A stretch of 64,000 nucleotides of DNA from Pseudomonadota bacterium (GCA_016705325.1 JADIYJ010000007.1:1-64000); one strand, 5' to 3'; positions 1 to 11,200 are shown, numbered from the stretch's first letter. Numbers and translations are program-made. Notes: generated by a model not told the origin, from the sequence alone.

Positions 1-87
1 CTGTGGCACCGGGGGTTGCGGCGGCGGTTGATGCCTGCGGAACTTTCTGCGCGTGAGCCGCGCGATTTCTTCGCGACTTCGCGCTGA
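1..87 (+). CDS. possible 3' tail of an upstream gene
   Basis: An open frame runs from the first base to a TGA at 85-87 and would encode about 28 residues, rich in Arg and Ala. It may be the C-terminus of a gene that begins outside the window. There is no recognisable domain and the piece is too short to judge. The next 55 bases up to the permease start show no clear promoter. Confidence 0.2.
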   Translation: MWHRGLRRRLMPAELSAREPRDFFATSR

Positions 88-142
88 CCGCGGACGCGGA
101 TAGATATAGCGCACGGAGCGGCGCGGGGGGTTGGTAGAGCGG

Positions 143-924
143 ATGGCACGGATCGAAAATGTATTGCTCGGCTTCATCGCGAACTTTTTCGACACGCTCG
201 GCATCGGCTCGTTTGCGTCGACTACCGCCTGGATCAAGTTCCGCAACCTGATTCCCGACGAACTGATTCCGGGCACGCTGAACGTCGGTCACGCGCTGCC
301 GACGATTACGCAGGCCATCATCTTCACAACCGCGATCGCCGTGGAGCCGCTCACGCTCGTGTCGATGGTCGCTGCGGCCGTGGCCGGCGGCTATCTGGGG
401 GCGGGCCTCGTGTCGAAGCTGCCGCGCCGCAGGATCCAGATCGGCATGGGAGTCGCGCTGCTCATTGCCGCGGCGCTGTTCGTGATGAAGATCGTCGGCG
501 TGCTGCCGGCTGGCGGCAACGCGCTCGGGCTCAGTGGCGGTGTGCTGGTCTTCGCAGTCGTCGTCAACTTCATGCTCGGCGCACTGATGCAGCTGGGCAT
601 CGGCCTGTACGCGCCGTGCCTGATACTCGTGAGCCTGCTCGGCATGAATCCTATCGCTGCATTCCCGATTATGATGGCCTCGTGCGCGTGCCTGATGCCC
701 GTCGGCAGTCTCAAGTTCATCCGGCGAGCGCAAGTACGACAAGCGCGGCAATCGGCCTTGCGATCGGCGGGTACCTGGCGTATTTCTCGCGGCGTTCGTC
801 GTCAAATCGCTGCCGATGCAGGTGCTGTACCGGCTGGTCCTGATCGTCGTGCCTCTATGCCGCCATCCTGATGTTGCGCTCGGCCCTGCAGCCCCAACAG
901 TTCCTTGCTGGAGAAAACAAATGA
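143..924 (+). pseudogene. TauE/SafE-family anion permease, frameshifted
   Basis: This is a polytopic membrane protein of the sulfite exporter TauE/SafE family, which moves sulfonates, sulfite or related anions across the inner membrane. The N-terminus has the family's opening (LLGFIANFFDTLGIGSFA), followed by several hydrophobic segments up to about residue 195. Near 720 the reading frame breaks. The family-like C-terminal stretches (IGLAIGGYL, then VLYRLVLIV and MLRSALQPQQFL) continue in other frames, so at least two indels are needed between about 720 and 860. The last frame ends in a TGA at 922-924 that overlaps the ATG of the next gene by four bases, which supports this as the true end. 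ATG 143 was preferred to an in-frame TTG at 131. Sequencing error or decay are both possible. Confidence 0.7.
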
Positions 925-1408
925 CCCGACCTGCCACTCGGCCTGCAAGACTTGACGCCGCGTCCACTCAGGTTCTCGTTGCCACCTTGCCCGGCTGGGG
1001 TGCGTGCGTGCGGCCCAGCAGCTGGCCGATGCAGCGGCCACGCCGCGGCAGGCCCGCAAGTACGCGTGGACCGACGTGACCCCCGAACATCTCAATCCGT
1101 CGATGCTGCGCCGGATGGTGCACGGGGACAGGATCCTGGTCGCGGACATGCAGTTGCAGGACGGCTTCGTCGTGCCGCTGCACCATCACGACAACGAGCA
1201 GGTGACGATGGTCAAGTCCGGTGTCATCCGGTTTCGCCTCGGCGCGGAACGCACCCAGATCATCGACGTGCACCCGGGCGAGGTGCTGATCATTCCGTCG
1301 AGCGTGCCGCACGAAGCGGAGATGATCGGTGACGTCGAGGAGATGGACATCTTCACGCCGCTGCGCGAGGACTGGCTAAGCGGCACTGACGACTACCTCC
1401 GCGGCTGA
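921..1408 (+). CDS. cupin-domain protein, probably exported; N-terminus frameshifted
   Basis: From about 1040 the protein is a single small cupin barrel. It has the two cupin motifs: a histidine cluster in LHHHDNEQVTMVKSG, and later HPGEVLIIPSSVPHEAEM. It ends with an aromatic/acidic strand. A GTG at 1004 gives a 134-residue reading. However, an ATG at 921 overlaps the stop of the permease upstream (ATGA), and the region in between would encode a hydrophobic leader ending in an Ala-Gln-Gln cleavage-like site if one indel near 985-1005 is corrected. I therefore infer a secreted cupin translationally coupled to the TauE-like permease. The substrate is unknown. Confidence 0.65.
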
Positions 1409-1518
1409 GACACCTGCACTCGACGAGAGTGTCGCTGACGGCTTTCGGCGGGCGGCCAGGGGCGTCCGTGCGACGAACGCCATTGAACGCCGGGGCCCGT
1501 CGTGTTGTCCTACCCCGC

Positions 1519-2522
1519 ATGAGTGCGTCGCGTGGTGCCGCGTTGATCCTGTTGCTGTGGAGCGCCGGCCGCACCGTGGTCGCCGCGGAGCCACCGCAAG
1601 CGCAGGGTGTCGAGACGCTTAAACCGGAGCCGTTGTACACCGCGCCGACGCAGCTGGATCGCAGCGGCCGCATCATCGCCAAGGTCGACGTGAACGGTAG
1701 CGGCCCGTTTCGCTTTATCATCGATACCGGCGCGAATCGCTCGGCGGTCTCGCCACGCCTGGTGGCCAGGCTCGGGCTCGAGCCGTCGCTTCCCGGACTC
1801 ATGCTGCAGACACACGGCGTCACTGGCGAAGCGCCGCTGCCCGCCGTGGACGTTGACGCGATCCGCGCGGGCGACCTCGTATACGACCCCGGTCCGCTGC
1901 CGGTGCTGGCCGGCCTCGTGCTCGGGGACACCGACGGCATCCTCGGCACCGAAGGACTGGCCGGTGCCAGGTCGAAGTCGACTTCACCAGCGATAGCGTC
2001 AGCACCACGCGCTCGGACGGCACCCGCGCAGCCAATGGCTATTACGTCGTGGCCGCGCGCAATTACCGCGGCCTGCTGCTGGTGGAAGGCAAGGCCGGGC
2101 GCATCCCGGTCCGCGCGATCATCGACACCGGGGCCGAGCGCACGCTCGGTAACGCGCTGCTGCGCGACGCGCTGATCGGCAAGGTGGGACGCGATGGCAA
2201 GACGCAGTCGCGGGTGATTGGCGCAACCGATGCCGGCTATGACGGCACGTCGTTCAAGGTGCCGATGCTGCGCATCGGTGCCGCGAGCCTGTACAACCTG
2301 CCCGTCACGTTCGGGGACATGCACGTGTTCGAAGTGTGGGGCCTGACCAACGAGCCGGCCGTCCTGATCGGCATGGACTTGATCGGCAAGCTGCGTCGCT
2401 TCGTCGTCGATTACGGGCGCTGGGAAGTCCACCTGATGCCGACCGGCCCGAGGCCGCCCACGGTGCGAAAATGCGGGCCCACCGAGTGCCGCTCGCGCAT
2501 CCCGGAACCCGACAGAATGTGA
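1519..2522 (+). pseudogene. exported tandem retropepsin-like aspartic protease, one frameshift
   Basis: ATG 1519 opens a signal peptide (ILLLWSAGRTVVAAE). Two copies of the retropepsin aspartyl motif follow: FIIDTGAN near 1715 and AIIDTGAE near 2120. Each has hydrophobic strands after it, as in bacterial gag-polyprotein-like periplasmic proteases (aspartyl protease 2 / DUF4124-unrelated family). The two halves lie in different frames. A one-base shift around 1960-1985 joins them, since the sequence between reads on sensibly in the second frame. Having both Asp residues in one chain suggests an intramolecular pair instead of the usual homodimer; this is inference. A frame break in the linker would remove the second half if real. 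An in-frame GTG at 1429 gives a longer N-terminus without a leader and was not chosen. Confidence 0.65.
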
Positions 2523-2530
2523 TTGCGCGG

Positions 2531-3836
2531 TCAGGCGTCCGCGACACCCCGCACGCCGTTGCGCGCCAGTGAATCGCGCAGCGGCCCCAGGAATTTCTCG
2601 TAACGGCGCCAAGCGCCGACACCGTCGCTGTTCAGCGGGCGGCGAACCTGCAACTGGCTCGATGTGAAGACCGCGCCTTTCTTCTCGTGGAACGAAGCCC
2701 AGTCCACCGGACGCTGCAGCCCGGCGAAGTCGAAAATGCGCGCGGTCTCGTTCTCGGCGTCATCGACGAGTTTCTCGAAGTCGACCGTCAGGATGCGGCC
2801 TGGCAGCACAAGGCCCATCGCGGCCGCGCCGACGTAGAGGTAATTGATCAGTCCTTTGTCGACGACGCCGTCGGCCTGACCGAGTCGTGCTTTGACCTTG
2901 TGCACGTACGTTTCGGCAGCCCGGTTCCAGGCTTGCGTCTCACTGCCGAAGGCTTGCACGAACGCATCGACGCGCGCAGGCGAAGGCGGTGTGAACCCGA
3001 GGCACGCGAGGCGCAGTAGCTTGAGTTCACCGCCAGAAATCGCTGCTGGATCTGTGACGAGGATCTTTTCGAGCAACGTGGTGCCCGAACGCGGGCAGCC
3101 GAGGACAAACACCGGGCGCTCAGTGCGTGTATGCGTCTGGCCCGCAGTGATCCGTTCCGCGGGAAAGGCGGCACGCACATCCAGCGCTTCTTGGAAGAAC
3201 GAGTCCATCCGTGGCAGGCGATTGCCGAGCACGCGTGCGCTGCCGCGGGTGAACCACCGCAGCGCCTGCTCGAAGTTCCCCAGGTCTTCGTAGGCCTTGC
3301 CGAGCGCATAAGCCAGTGCGGCCGTCTCCGGCCGGTCGGGTGAGATTCGCGCGATGCGCTCGAGTTCGCGGAAGTCGGGGTCGTCCGCACGGAACGACTT
3401 GAGGCCGGCCATGATTTCCCACGCCAGCGCGAGCTGCGGTGCTCGACGCAGCACGGCCCGCAACGCGCGCACAGCTTCGTCCTCGCGGCCGAGTCGGCCG
3501 AGCAGCACCGCTGTTGCGATTGACAGCAGCGGGTCGGTAGGATCTTCCTCCTCGAGCTTGCGTGCGACGTTCAGGGCCTCCCGCGCGCGAGGTTTGGCTC
3601 AGCAGCTCACGCAGAATGACCCGCCGCCGCATATCCTTCGGCGCGAGCGCCACCAGGTGCCGCACTGCTTGCAGCGCAACGTCGTCGTCACCGATGCGGC
3701 CGGCGATATCGAGAATCCGCTGCCAGTGCATCGCGTCGCGGGTTTCGAGTTCGGCAGCGCGCTGGAGGGACGACAGGACGTCGCCGAAGCGGCCTTGCTC
3801 GAGCGCCATTGTGGCGGCGGTCAGGTCATTGCTCAA
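2531..3836 (-). pseudogene. TPR-sulfotransferase with frameshift and internal deletion
   Basis: The N-terminal half consists of TPR helices (for example DVLSSLQRAAELETRDAMHW and DEAVRALRAVLRRAPQLALA). The C-terminal half is a sulfotransferase fold with a good 5'-phosphosulfate loop, CPRSGTTLLEKIL. The start is a TTG at 3836 preceded by GGAG. A frame break lies near 3590 between the TPR units. The sulfotransferase half jumps from VGAAAMGLVLP straight to GRILTVDFEKL. The paralogue at 6078-8138 has about 55 residues at this point, including the 3'-phosphate-binding Arg/Ser segment. PAPS binding and activity would therefore be lost. The C-terminal QVRRPLNSDG...WRRYEKFL motif is kept. Confidence 0.75.
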
Positions 3837-3967
3837 GGGAGTACTCCATGCGCGAGTCGGGCTGGTGCGGGTGCCGGGGAGGCGCAGAGCCCCACGGAAC
3901 ATCCGCAGCCGGACTGATATATTCGGCCCCGAACCGGCCCAGTGCGGGCCTCAGTCCAGGAACCAAG

Positions 3968-4507
3968 ATGTCTCGTCATTTTACAGTCGGCACGATCGTC
4001 GGTTTCAAATTGCTATCCTCGGCCTCTGTCGCGCTCGGCGCTGTCCAGGGTCATCCTTGCGCCGCGGTCGCTCAGGACGCAGAAAGGCTCGCCTGCTACG
4101 ACAAGGCGTTCGGACGTAGTCCGCAGTCCACCGCAGACGGAAAGCCCACGGCCGTGGCGGCCGGCGGCGCTGTTGCAACCGCCACGGCAGTGCCTACCGT
4201 CGATCCCGTCTTGAAGGCGCAGCGCGAATTCGGCTTGAGCGCGACGGGCAAGCGGGCGCTGGACGAGAACAAGGTTGCTCCCCCGGCACCCGAGAGCCTC
4301 ACGGCAACGGTGACAAGCGTCTCGCGCCGCCCGACGGGTGAGCAGGCCTTTATACTTGACAACGGGCAGATCTGGCTGGAAACCGAATCGAGCACCGCGG
4401 TGCGAGCCCAGCCAGGCGACATAGTGACCGTCCGCAAGGGCGCCCTCGGTTCCTATCTGCTGGTGACGCCGAAGAAGGTGGCAACGCACGTCCGCCGAAT
4501 CAAGTGA
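3968..4507 (+). CDS. hypothetical exported protein
   Basis: The protein has about 179 residues from ATG 3968, which follows AACCAAG. The N-terminal 30 residues are hydrophobic and probably a leader, although the segment is irregular and may hide an indel. Next comes a short CAAVAQDAERLACYDKAFG segment, a pattern seen near the N-terminus of many small gammaproteobacterial envelope proteins. The C-terminal half (LDNGQIWLETESS, GDIVTVRKGALGSYLLV, VRRIK) looks like a small all-beta domain. I do not know its function. It is divergent from the sulfotransferase at 2531-3836, with about 130 bases between the two starts. Confidence 0.6.
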   Translation: MSRHFTVGTIVGFKLLSSASVALGAVQGHPCAAVAQDAERLACYDKAFGRSPQSTADGKPTAVAAGGAVATATAVPTVDPVLKAQREFGLSATGKRALDENKVAPPAPESLTATVTSVSRRPTGEQAFILDNGQIWLETESSTAVRAQPGDIVTVRKGALGSYLLVTPKKVATHVRRIK

Positions 4508-4587
4508 GCTCAATCCGCCGTCATACGGTTGTTCTGTAAACTGAACTATCGCATAAGATTTTCAGCGCTGAACGTGCGGAGACTGCA

Positions 4588-6090
4588 ATGCGGACGGACC
4601 AAGCGGATCGGCTGAGTCGCTTCTCGTCGAAGCCCGGTTGGCGCACGAGGCCGGCGACGTCGAGAAGATGAGTAAGGTGCTCGACAATGCGTTCTCAGCT
4701 GGGATAGAAGATCCAGTCCTTCTCAGAACCGCTGCGGAGGTGATGCGCAGCGAAGGCCGGATAGTGGATGCCGGGCAGCTCTTGAATCGAGCGCTCACGA
4801 TCGCTCCGGACGACGCAGAGACGATTGCACAGATCGGTCGCCTGTTCGTGGATGAGGGGCGAACGAGTGAAGCGATTGACGCATTCCGCGCGGCGCTGCG
4901 TATCCAGCCGGGTCTTGTGGCTGCCTGGAATTCACTCGCAGCAGCGTTTGCTGGCGAGCGGAAATTTGATGCAGCGAGCGCTGCTTTCCAGCGTGTTTCA
5001 TTACTTTCACCCGGCGATCCAGATCCGCTCGCCGCCTTGTCCCTGGTTGAGGTGAGGCGAGGGCGTCTGGACTCGGCGCGTAAACTGGCGTCCCAAGCCC
5101 TGACGCTCCATTCAGCGCATCCCTTGGCCTTGTTGACCTTGGCCCGAGTTGAAGTTAGGCATTCAATGCCTATGGCCAGGTGAAGCGCGCATTCGCGGCA
5201 CAGCATGCACGGCGCTTCGGGCCCGGCGGCGCAGTGGAAAATCACGTTGCTTTCATCGACCGGCTCCGCACCTGGTTTGAACGACAGGATATGAGCGGCT
5301 GGTCGGCAGTCTCGTCGCCAGTGGATTCACCAGTTCGCCAGCACGTCTTCCTGCTCGGCTACCTTCGATCGGGTGTGACGCTAGTCGAGAGCATCCTCGC
5401 TTCCCTATCAGGCACGCGTGTGTTGGAAGAGGCGGACACGCTTCGCGTAGCTGACAGCATATTCCTGCGTAATGACGAGTCGCTGGCGCGGCTGAACCCG
5501 CTCGACCCTGTCGCCGCTCAGCATGCACGAGATGCATACTGGAAGCGAGTGCGTGAAAAGATATCGGACGTCGATGGAAAACCTTTCGTCGACATGTCGC
5601 CCCTCTATGGCATCAAGCTGCCAATGATCGCGCGTCTCTTCCCCAACGCGATCTGGCCGTCGTCTGTCGTCGCGATCCTCGCGACGTCGTGCTCAGTTGC
5701 TTTCGCAGGAATTTCCAAGGTGAACGCACTGACTTATCAACTTACTAGTCTCGAGAGTATTGCGCGTCACTATGATGCGGCACAGAGCCTAACGGAGCGT
5801 CACCTGCAGGTCCTGCCGATGCCTCGGCACTTTGTTGAGTATTCCCGCCTTGTCAGGGACTTCGATGGGACCACCAAGGCGCTTGCGGAATTCATCGGCG
5901 CCGACTGGACGGAGCGCGTGCGCGAATTCAACTCGACCGCGGCGTCGTTGCCAGTGCGACACCGAGTGCAATGCAGGTTCGCAAAGCACTATTCGATGGT
6001 GGTGATCAGTGGCGGCGATATTGTCGACAAATCGAATCTGTCTTGCCGACGCTGCGGCCATGGGTGGAGAAATTCGGCTACCTTGACTGA
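4588..6090 (+). pseudogene. TPR-sulfotransferase with at least four frame breaks
   Basis: The first 180 residues are TPR units (4614-5180). From 5180 the frame shifts into a sulfotransferase domain with the loop GYLRSGVTLVESIL. The 3'-phosphate-binding segment CRRDPRDVVLSCFRRNF is encoded in a neighbouring frame at about 5660-5715, between two compensating shifts. The frame then returns for VNALTYQLTSLESIARHY. Near 5960 it changes again to give TPSAMQVRKALFDG and the usual C-terminal WRRYCRQIESVLPTLRPW, stopping at 6088-6090. The N-terminus (ATG 4588) also needs one shift to join the TPR frame. Single-base losses explain all of these. The gene's 3' end overlaps that of the convergent paralogue by 13 bases. 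Confidence 0.7.
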
Positions 6091-8138
6091 CGTTTCAGTC
6101 GACACCCCCATGCCGCGATCGGTACCGGGGGCATCGGGATAGCGTCGAGAACGGGCCCGAGTGCGATTCTGAGTGGGTCGAGCCAGGTCTCGTAGTTCCG
6201 CCACTGATCGATGCCATCACGGAAGATTGGCCGACGGACCTGTTCGGCGCTTGGTGTCCGTACAGCCCTTTCATTTTTGTAGAATCGCAGGCAAGTTTCC
6301 TCGAAGGGTAGGCCGCAATAGGCAAGCAAATGGCGTATTTCCGCCTCGGTGTCGTCGATCATGCGCTCGTAAATCACGCGGTGCACCCTGCCTGGCAGGG
6401 CGACATCGAAATGGGCCATCAATTCAACGTAGTCTTGGTAGTACTGACCGATGTCCTCGAGGCTGTACGAGAACGGTTGTCCACGTGCAAATAGCTGCTT
6501 GAAGATGGAGAAGCAGCCGCTCAGCGGGTGGCGCCGCGCGTCGACAATCTTCGCGTTCGGTAGAATGAGATGGATGAAGCCGACATGCGCCCAGTTATTC
6601 GGCATTTTGTCGATGAAATACGGCGCTCCGCTTCGTCGGAGTACGCGGGTTTGTTCTAGATAGCGCTCGCCAAGTTCACGCAGCTGATCGGTGCCGAGCC
6701 CCGCCAATATGCCCGGATAGCTCGTAGGATCGATACTGGTAGAGTCACCGGCGAGCAGCGAGCGCGCGATCTGTGTAATGTCTGGAAGTTCCATCGTTCC
6801 TTCGACCATCGAGTGACTGGACAGGATCTGTTCCAGAAGGGTTGATCCTGCGCGAGGCATGCCGACGATGAAGATGGGGTCGGCGTTCTGACAACCCCAC
6901 CCAGCGCGATCGCGGAAGAAACCCCGTGTAAACAGAGTCTTGCTGCGTTTCACGTGCGCTGTCGTATCCGAGGGATCGTACTTGCTGGCACCGCGACGGA
7001 GGCGGTTGCCTTCGGCATAAAAGACGAATGATTCCTCGTAGCGAGACTCATCCTCCATTGCCTTGCCTAATGCAAAGTGGAAATGAGGTCGATGTTCGGG
7101 TTGCAACTTAGGGTTGTCCAGCTGAATGCGCATGGCCGCGATGTCGGCCGGGGTGAAGCGGAACGTCTTAAGATTAGCGAGGCTCAATATGCCTCGCCTA
7201 GAGCCCGGAGCCAACTCAATTGCGCGGCGGTACGCTCGGATGCACTCGTCTCGACGCCCAGCCGTCTTAAGCGCGTGGCCAAAGGCGAGCCAGATGCCGG
7301 CATTGCTGGGATAGTCGGCGAGTACTTTATCGAAAGCCGCGAGTGCTCCTGCAAAATCACCGACCGAAGTCAATGCATTTGCCTTGAGATTGAGATAGCT
7401 GGGGTTTTCCGGGTCGGTCGCAAGCAAGGATTGGAGTTGCGCCAGACATTCGACCGTCCGACCCAGTTTGTTGAGGATCACCGCATAGCTGCTGCGCGCC
7501 TCCGTCAGCTCTGGCGAAAGTACCAAGGCACGCGAGAGCAACTCGGCTGCTTCCTCGTCCATGCCAAGCCGGGCCTTGGTTTCGGCCAAAAGACGCAGCG
7601 CATGTACGTCATTCGGCCGAGCGGTCAGATAGGCTTCTATTTGCGCAGCAGCATCGGCAAAGCGGTCGTCGCAGGTGATAGCCGCGAAATGGAAAAGATG
7701 TGGTGGGGTTGTCGACATGACCAGGTGATTGGCGTAGGCGCGATCGGCACCCGAGGGATCCCCCAGCTCGAACAAGTGGTCGGCGATCAGGAGCCACGCC
7801 GTCCCGATGCCAGGCTGCAGCCGGGCGGCTCGATGCAGGCACTCGATTGCTTCGCCCGGACGTGCGGACAGACCGAGCGTCACGCCGAGTTCGTAGTGAG
7901 CGGGAGCCCATCGAGGATTTGCATGAGCGAGAGGCGCCAATCGCTCCAGCGCGTCGGACAAGCGTCCCTGGTTCCTTAGAGCCATGCCCAGAAGCAGCAT
8001 GGCTGGCGGGTGCCCAGGGACCTTGCGGAGTAACTCCTGCGCCCGTCTTGCTGCTGTCGCAGGCTGCGATTGCAGTAGGCGCGCGGCCTGATCGACCTCC
8101 GCGTCGATAGTTCCGATCGATGCGTTTGTGCTGCTCAT
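6078..8138 (-). CDS. TPR-sulfotransferase, intact
   Basis: This 686-residue protein combines about eight TPR units (residues 15-360) with a C-terminal PAPS-dependent sulfotransferase domain. The 5'-phosphosulfate loop is VGMPRAGSTLLEQIL. The 3'-phosphate segment is DARRHPLSGCFSIFKQLF. The terminal QVRRPIFRDGIDQWRNYE motif is present. No signal peptide is visible, so it should act in the cytoplasm on a peptide or small acceptor bound by the TPR half; the acceptor is unknown. ATG 8138 is chosen because GGAG lies upstream and the extra codons above it are not family-like. It is the last gene of a minus-strand series that includes a TonB-dependent receptor and an aspartyl hydroxylase. Confidence 0.85.
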   Translation of the reverse strand: MSSTNASIGTIDAEVDQAARLLQSQPATAARRAQELLRKVPGHPPAMLLLGMALRNQGRLSDALERLAPLAHANPRWAPAHYELGVTLGLSARPGEAIECLHRAARLQPGIGTAWLLIADHLFELGDPSGADRAYANHLVMSTTPPHLFHFAAITCDDRFADAAAQIEAYLTARPNDVHALRLLAETKARLGMDEEAAELLSRALVLSPELTEARSSYAVILNKLGRTVECLAQLQSLLATDPENPSYLNLKANALTSVGDFAGALAAFDKVLADYPSNAGIWLAFGHALKTAGRRDECIRAYRRAIELAPGSRRGILSLANLKTFRFTPADIAAMRIQLDNPKLQPEHRPHFHFALGKAMEDESRYEESFVFYAEGNRLRRGASKYDPSDTTAHVKRSKTLFTRGFFRDRAGWGCQNADPIFIVGMPRAGSTLLEQILSSHSMVEGTMELPDITQIARSLLAGDSTSIDPTSYPGILAGLGTDQLRELGERYLEQTRVLRRSGAPYFIDKMPNNWAHVGFIHLILPNAKIVDARRHPLSGCFSIFKQLFARGQPFSYSLEDIGQYYQDYVELMAHFDVALPGRVHRVIYERMIDDTEAEIRHLLAYCGLPFEETCLRFYKNERAVRTPSAEQVRRPIFRDGIDQWRNYETWLDPLRIALGPVLDAIPMPPVPIAAWGCRLKRQSR

Positions 8139-8212
8139 GTTGATGACATCTCCGCCCGATGGCGCGCAATTGAAGGTCCGGTAAGGCTCGAATGTCAAAC
8201 AAACGGTCGCAC

Positions 8213-8241
8213 CAAAAAACGGCGGGCCGAAGCCCGCCGTT
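8213..8241 (-). terminator. intrinsic terminator of the TonB receptor gene
   Basis: Read on the minus strand, AACGGCGGGC-TTCG-GCCCGCCGTT forms a perfect 10-bp stem with a UUCG tetraloop, followed directly by a T-run (GTTTTTTGG). It lies about 33 bases after the receptor stop and before the sulfotransferase start. The two genes are therefore probably separate transcription units. Confidence 0.9.
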
Positions 8242-8273
8242 CAATGGAACGCGTGGTTCCGCTTTGCTTCAGA

Positions 8274-11200
8274 TCAGAACTTGGCCGTCAGGCCCATGAA
8301 CACAAAACGACCCAGAGCATCGTAGACCTGGGGATACGTGTTGCCGTTGCCGGCACCCGATCCGACCTGCGCGCTGAGGGGAGGATCGTCATCCATCACG
8401 TTGTTGATGCCAAACCGAACTTCATAGCTCTCCATGAAGTTCCAAGTCAGCCGCCACGTCGATGTAGTTCTGCGCGTCGAGCTGCTTGTCGACCTGGTTG
8501 TAGTCGCCACCGATCAGCGGGTTTGAGCTGGTGTTGTCGATCAGCACCTGATCGAAATACCGCCATGCGAGGCTCAGGCCAACGTTCCATGGGGTATCCC
8601 ACGTCACGCGCGCTGTGTGGCGCCATTCCGGATTAGGAGTGCCGCAGTCCGAACCATAGAGTCCCGCGCAGTCGTATTCGCCAACCGAGTACTGGCCACT
8701 CACAGGCGTGGTGATTAGTTCGGCCAGGTACGTGCCGTTGAAGCGGAACGAGAGGGAACCCATCGTCCCGACATCATGCTGATAGCCGAGATCGACGTCG
8801 ACACCCGAAGTATCGAGGCCGCCGATGTTCTCGTTGTACGCAGTGATAAAGGCGTCGTCTGATGCCCACAAGCTGCCGTCGGCGTCGCGGATGATCACGG
8901 CTGCAGAACTGCGGATCGCCCGTCTGGAAGCACTGATTCAGCGACACGGTCGGCGGCATCGAGCGAGATGACGTCTTCAACCGAGATGTCGAAGTAGTCA
9001 ACCGTCAGGCTGAAGCCCGGGAGGAACTGCGGCTGAAGTACGAAGCCGATCGTATAGGAATCGGCTGTTTCCGGAATGAGATCAGTACTGCCGCTGAACA
9101 GCGCATTGTACTGGCCAGCCGCGTTGCCTTCGATACCGCCGTACTGCGCAGCCGTTACGCCGGTGTTGGCGCACTGTGCCAGTGTCGCGCCACCAGACAC
9201 GACTCCGTTCGCGTCCGGTGCACCAGCGCACGGGTCCGCGTCGTTGTCGTAAAGGCCAAGCGACTGCGCCGAATACAACTCGATGATGCTCGGGGCACGC
9301 ACCGCATGTTGGAAGCTGCCGCGGAGTTTGATGTCCGAAATCGGCGACCATTCCAGGCCGATACCGTACGTGTTGGTCGACTCGTCGATCGGGTCGCTGT
9401 AATCGGAGAAGCGGTAACTGGCATTCAGCGTAAGGCTATCCGCCATGAACATATTCTGCATGATCGGCACGCGGACCTCGGCGAACAATTCCGTGGCGTT
9501 GTAGCCGCCGGACTGGCCGATCGTCGGGCCACCCTGGCCGGCGCCGTCGCCAGACTCGAAGTTCGGGTCGGTCTTGAAGTCCAGGCTGTTCTCGTAATAA
9601 CCCGCACCGAACGCTACGCCGATGCCGTCTTCGGCAGTCGGAAGCTTAATGCCGTAATTGCCGAGGTCGGACGCCAACGAGACGTTTACGGTCTTCAGTT
9701 CCGTGTCGCCCTTGCTGAACAGCGGGATCGTGAGGTAGTCGAGCGCGGCCGGAGTCACGCCGCCGATTCGCCAGATGTCGTACGGAACGCAGTTCGGATC
9801 GGTGCCATCGACCGCCGAGCGGCAGGCCGGGAGACCGGACGTCGGGTCGACGATGACGTCCATCGCCCTTGCGCTGCGGCCGCGTCGAGAAGTCGTTAAG
9901 GTAGGTTTCCTGGAATACGACGGTGCTGTAAGTCGCCGAAACGTCGTAGTTCCAGTTCTTGTCCCAGACGTCACCCTTGATGCCCAATACGCCACGATAG
10001 GACGTGTGACGAATGTCGTCCTGGCGACCACCGCCCTCAACATTGCGGCGAGCCACGTCGATCTGTGCCGTGTCGGCTGTAGTAAGGGGCGGTGAGGTCC
10101 GGCGATTGAAGCACAGTCGTTCAGCCACGCGGCCGATACGAGCGGGTTGCCGCCGTCGCAAGGGATGTCGTACCTCCTGTACGCAAAGATGCCCGACGGG
10201 GCGATCTGCGACATGGTGCGGTCGTCGTGGAACATGAATTCCGAGTAGATCCTCGCAGAGTCGGTGACGTCGTAATGCATGAACGCCGACGCCGACCAGC
10301 GCTCGGCCGGACGCTGCCAGTAGTTCAGCGGGCCGAAGTTGTAGAACTCGCTGTTCCAGGTACGCGGGTTGCCCTGCATCGTCCGCAGGCGATAGCTCGG
10401 GTTGGGAATCGCGCGAACCGTGGCGCGGTGCGCCACTGGGACGGAAACGGCCGGGTAGCCCGCCGAGGAACCGCCGCAGTACCACTGCCGCCGTCATAAG
10501 AAGACGGGTGCGAGCCGAGTGAGCACGCCGAGTAGTCGCGCTCCGACTGCAGCAGGGCATCTGACTTGCGCCAGCCAAGGAACAACGTGGCGTTGCCCTT
10601 ATCGTCCGCAAAGTTGGAGCCCATCAACAAACTGAGTTCGGTCGAATTGCCGTCGTTGACGTAGTTCGGCGCGGCCTTGTAGCCCGAGTCCGCGACAATA
10701 TCCGCGACGTCGTTGCGTATTGTTGTGATTGTAGAACTTGTGATCGGCATCAAACTGGATGCCTTCAAAATTGTCTTTCATGATGAAGTTCACGACACCT
10801 GCAACGGCGTCAGAACCGTAGACTGCCGACGCGCCACCGGTCAGAACCTCAACTCGCTCGATGAGCGGGGCCGGAATCTGGTTCAAGTCAGGCGCTTCGG
10901 GGCCGCGCGGGCTGCCCGCCACCATGCGGCGACCGTTGATCAGCACCATCGTGCGCGAAGTGCCGAGACCGCGCAGGTTGACCGTGGCCGTGCCCGACGC
11001 GCCGTTCGAGTAATTGCCGCCCTGGCCAGCGAAAACCTGGGGCAGGTTATTGATCAGGTCTTCGACCTGCTGCGCGCCCTGAACCTGATATCCGCATCCG
11101 AAATCACGGACACCGGGCTGGTGCCTTCTAGGTTCGGCTGCGGAATGCGCGAACCGGTGACGATCACCTGTTCGAGTTCCGCATCCTGTGCAACGGACAC

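Noticed and set aside
5655..5720. Programmed frameshifting in the sulfotransferase
   Set aside because: There is no slippery heptamer or stem, and several unrelated breaks occur in the same gene, so indel error or decay is more likely.
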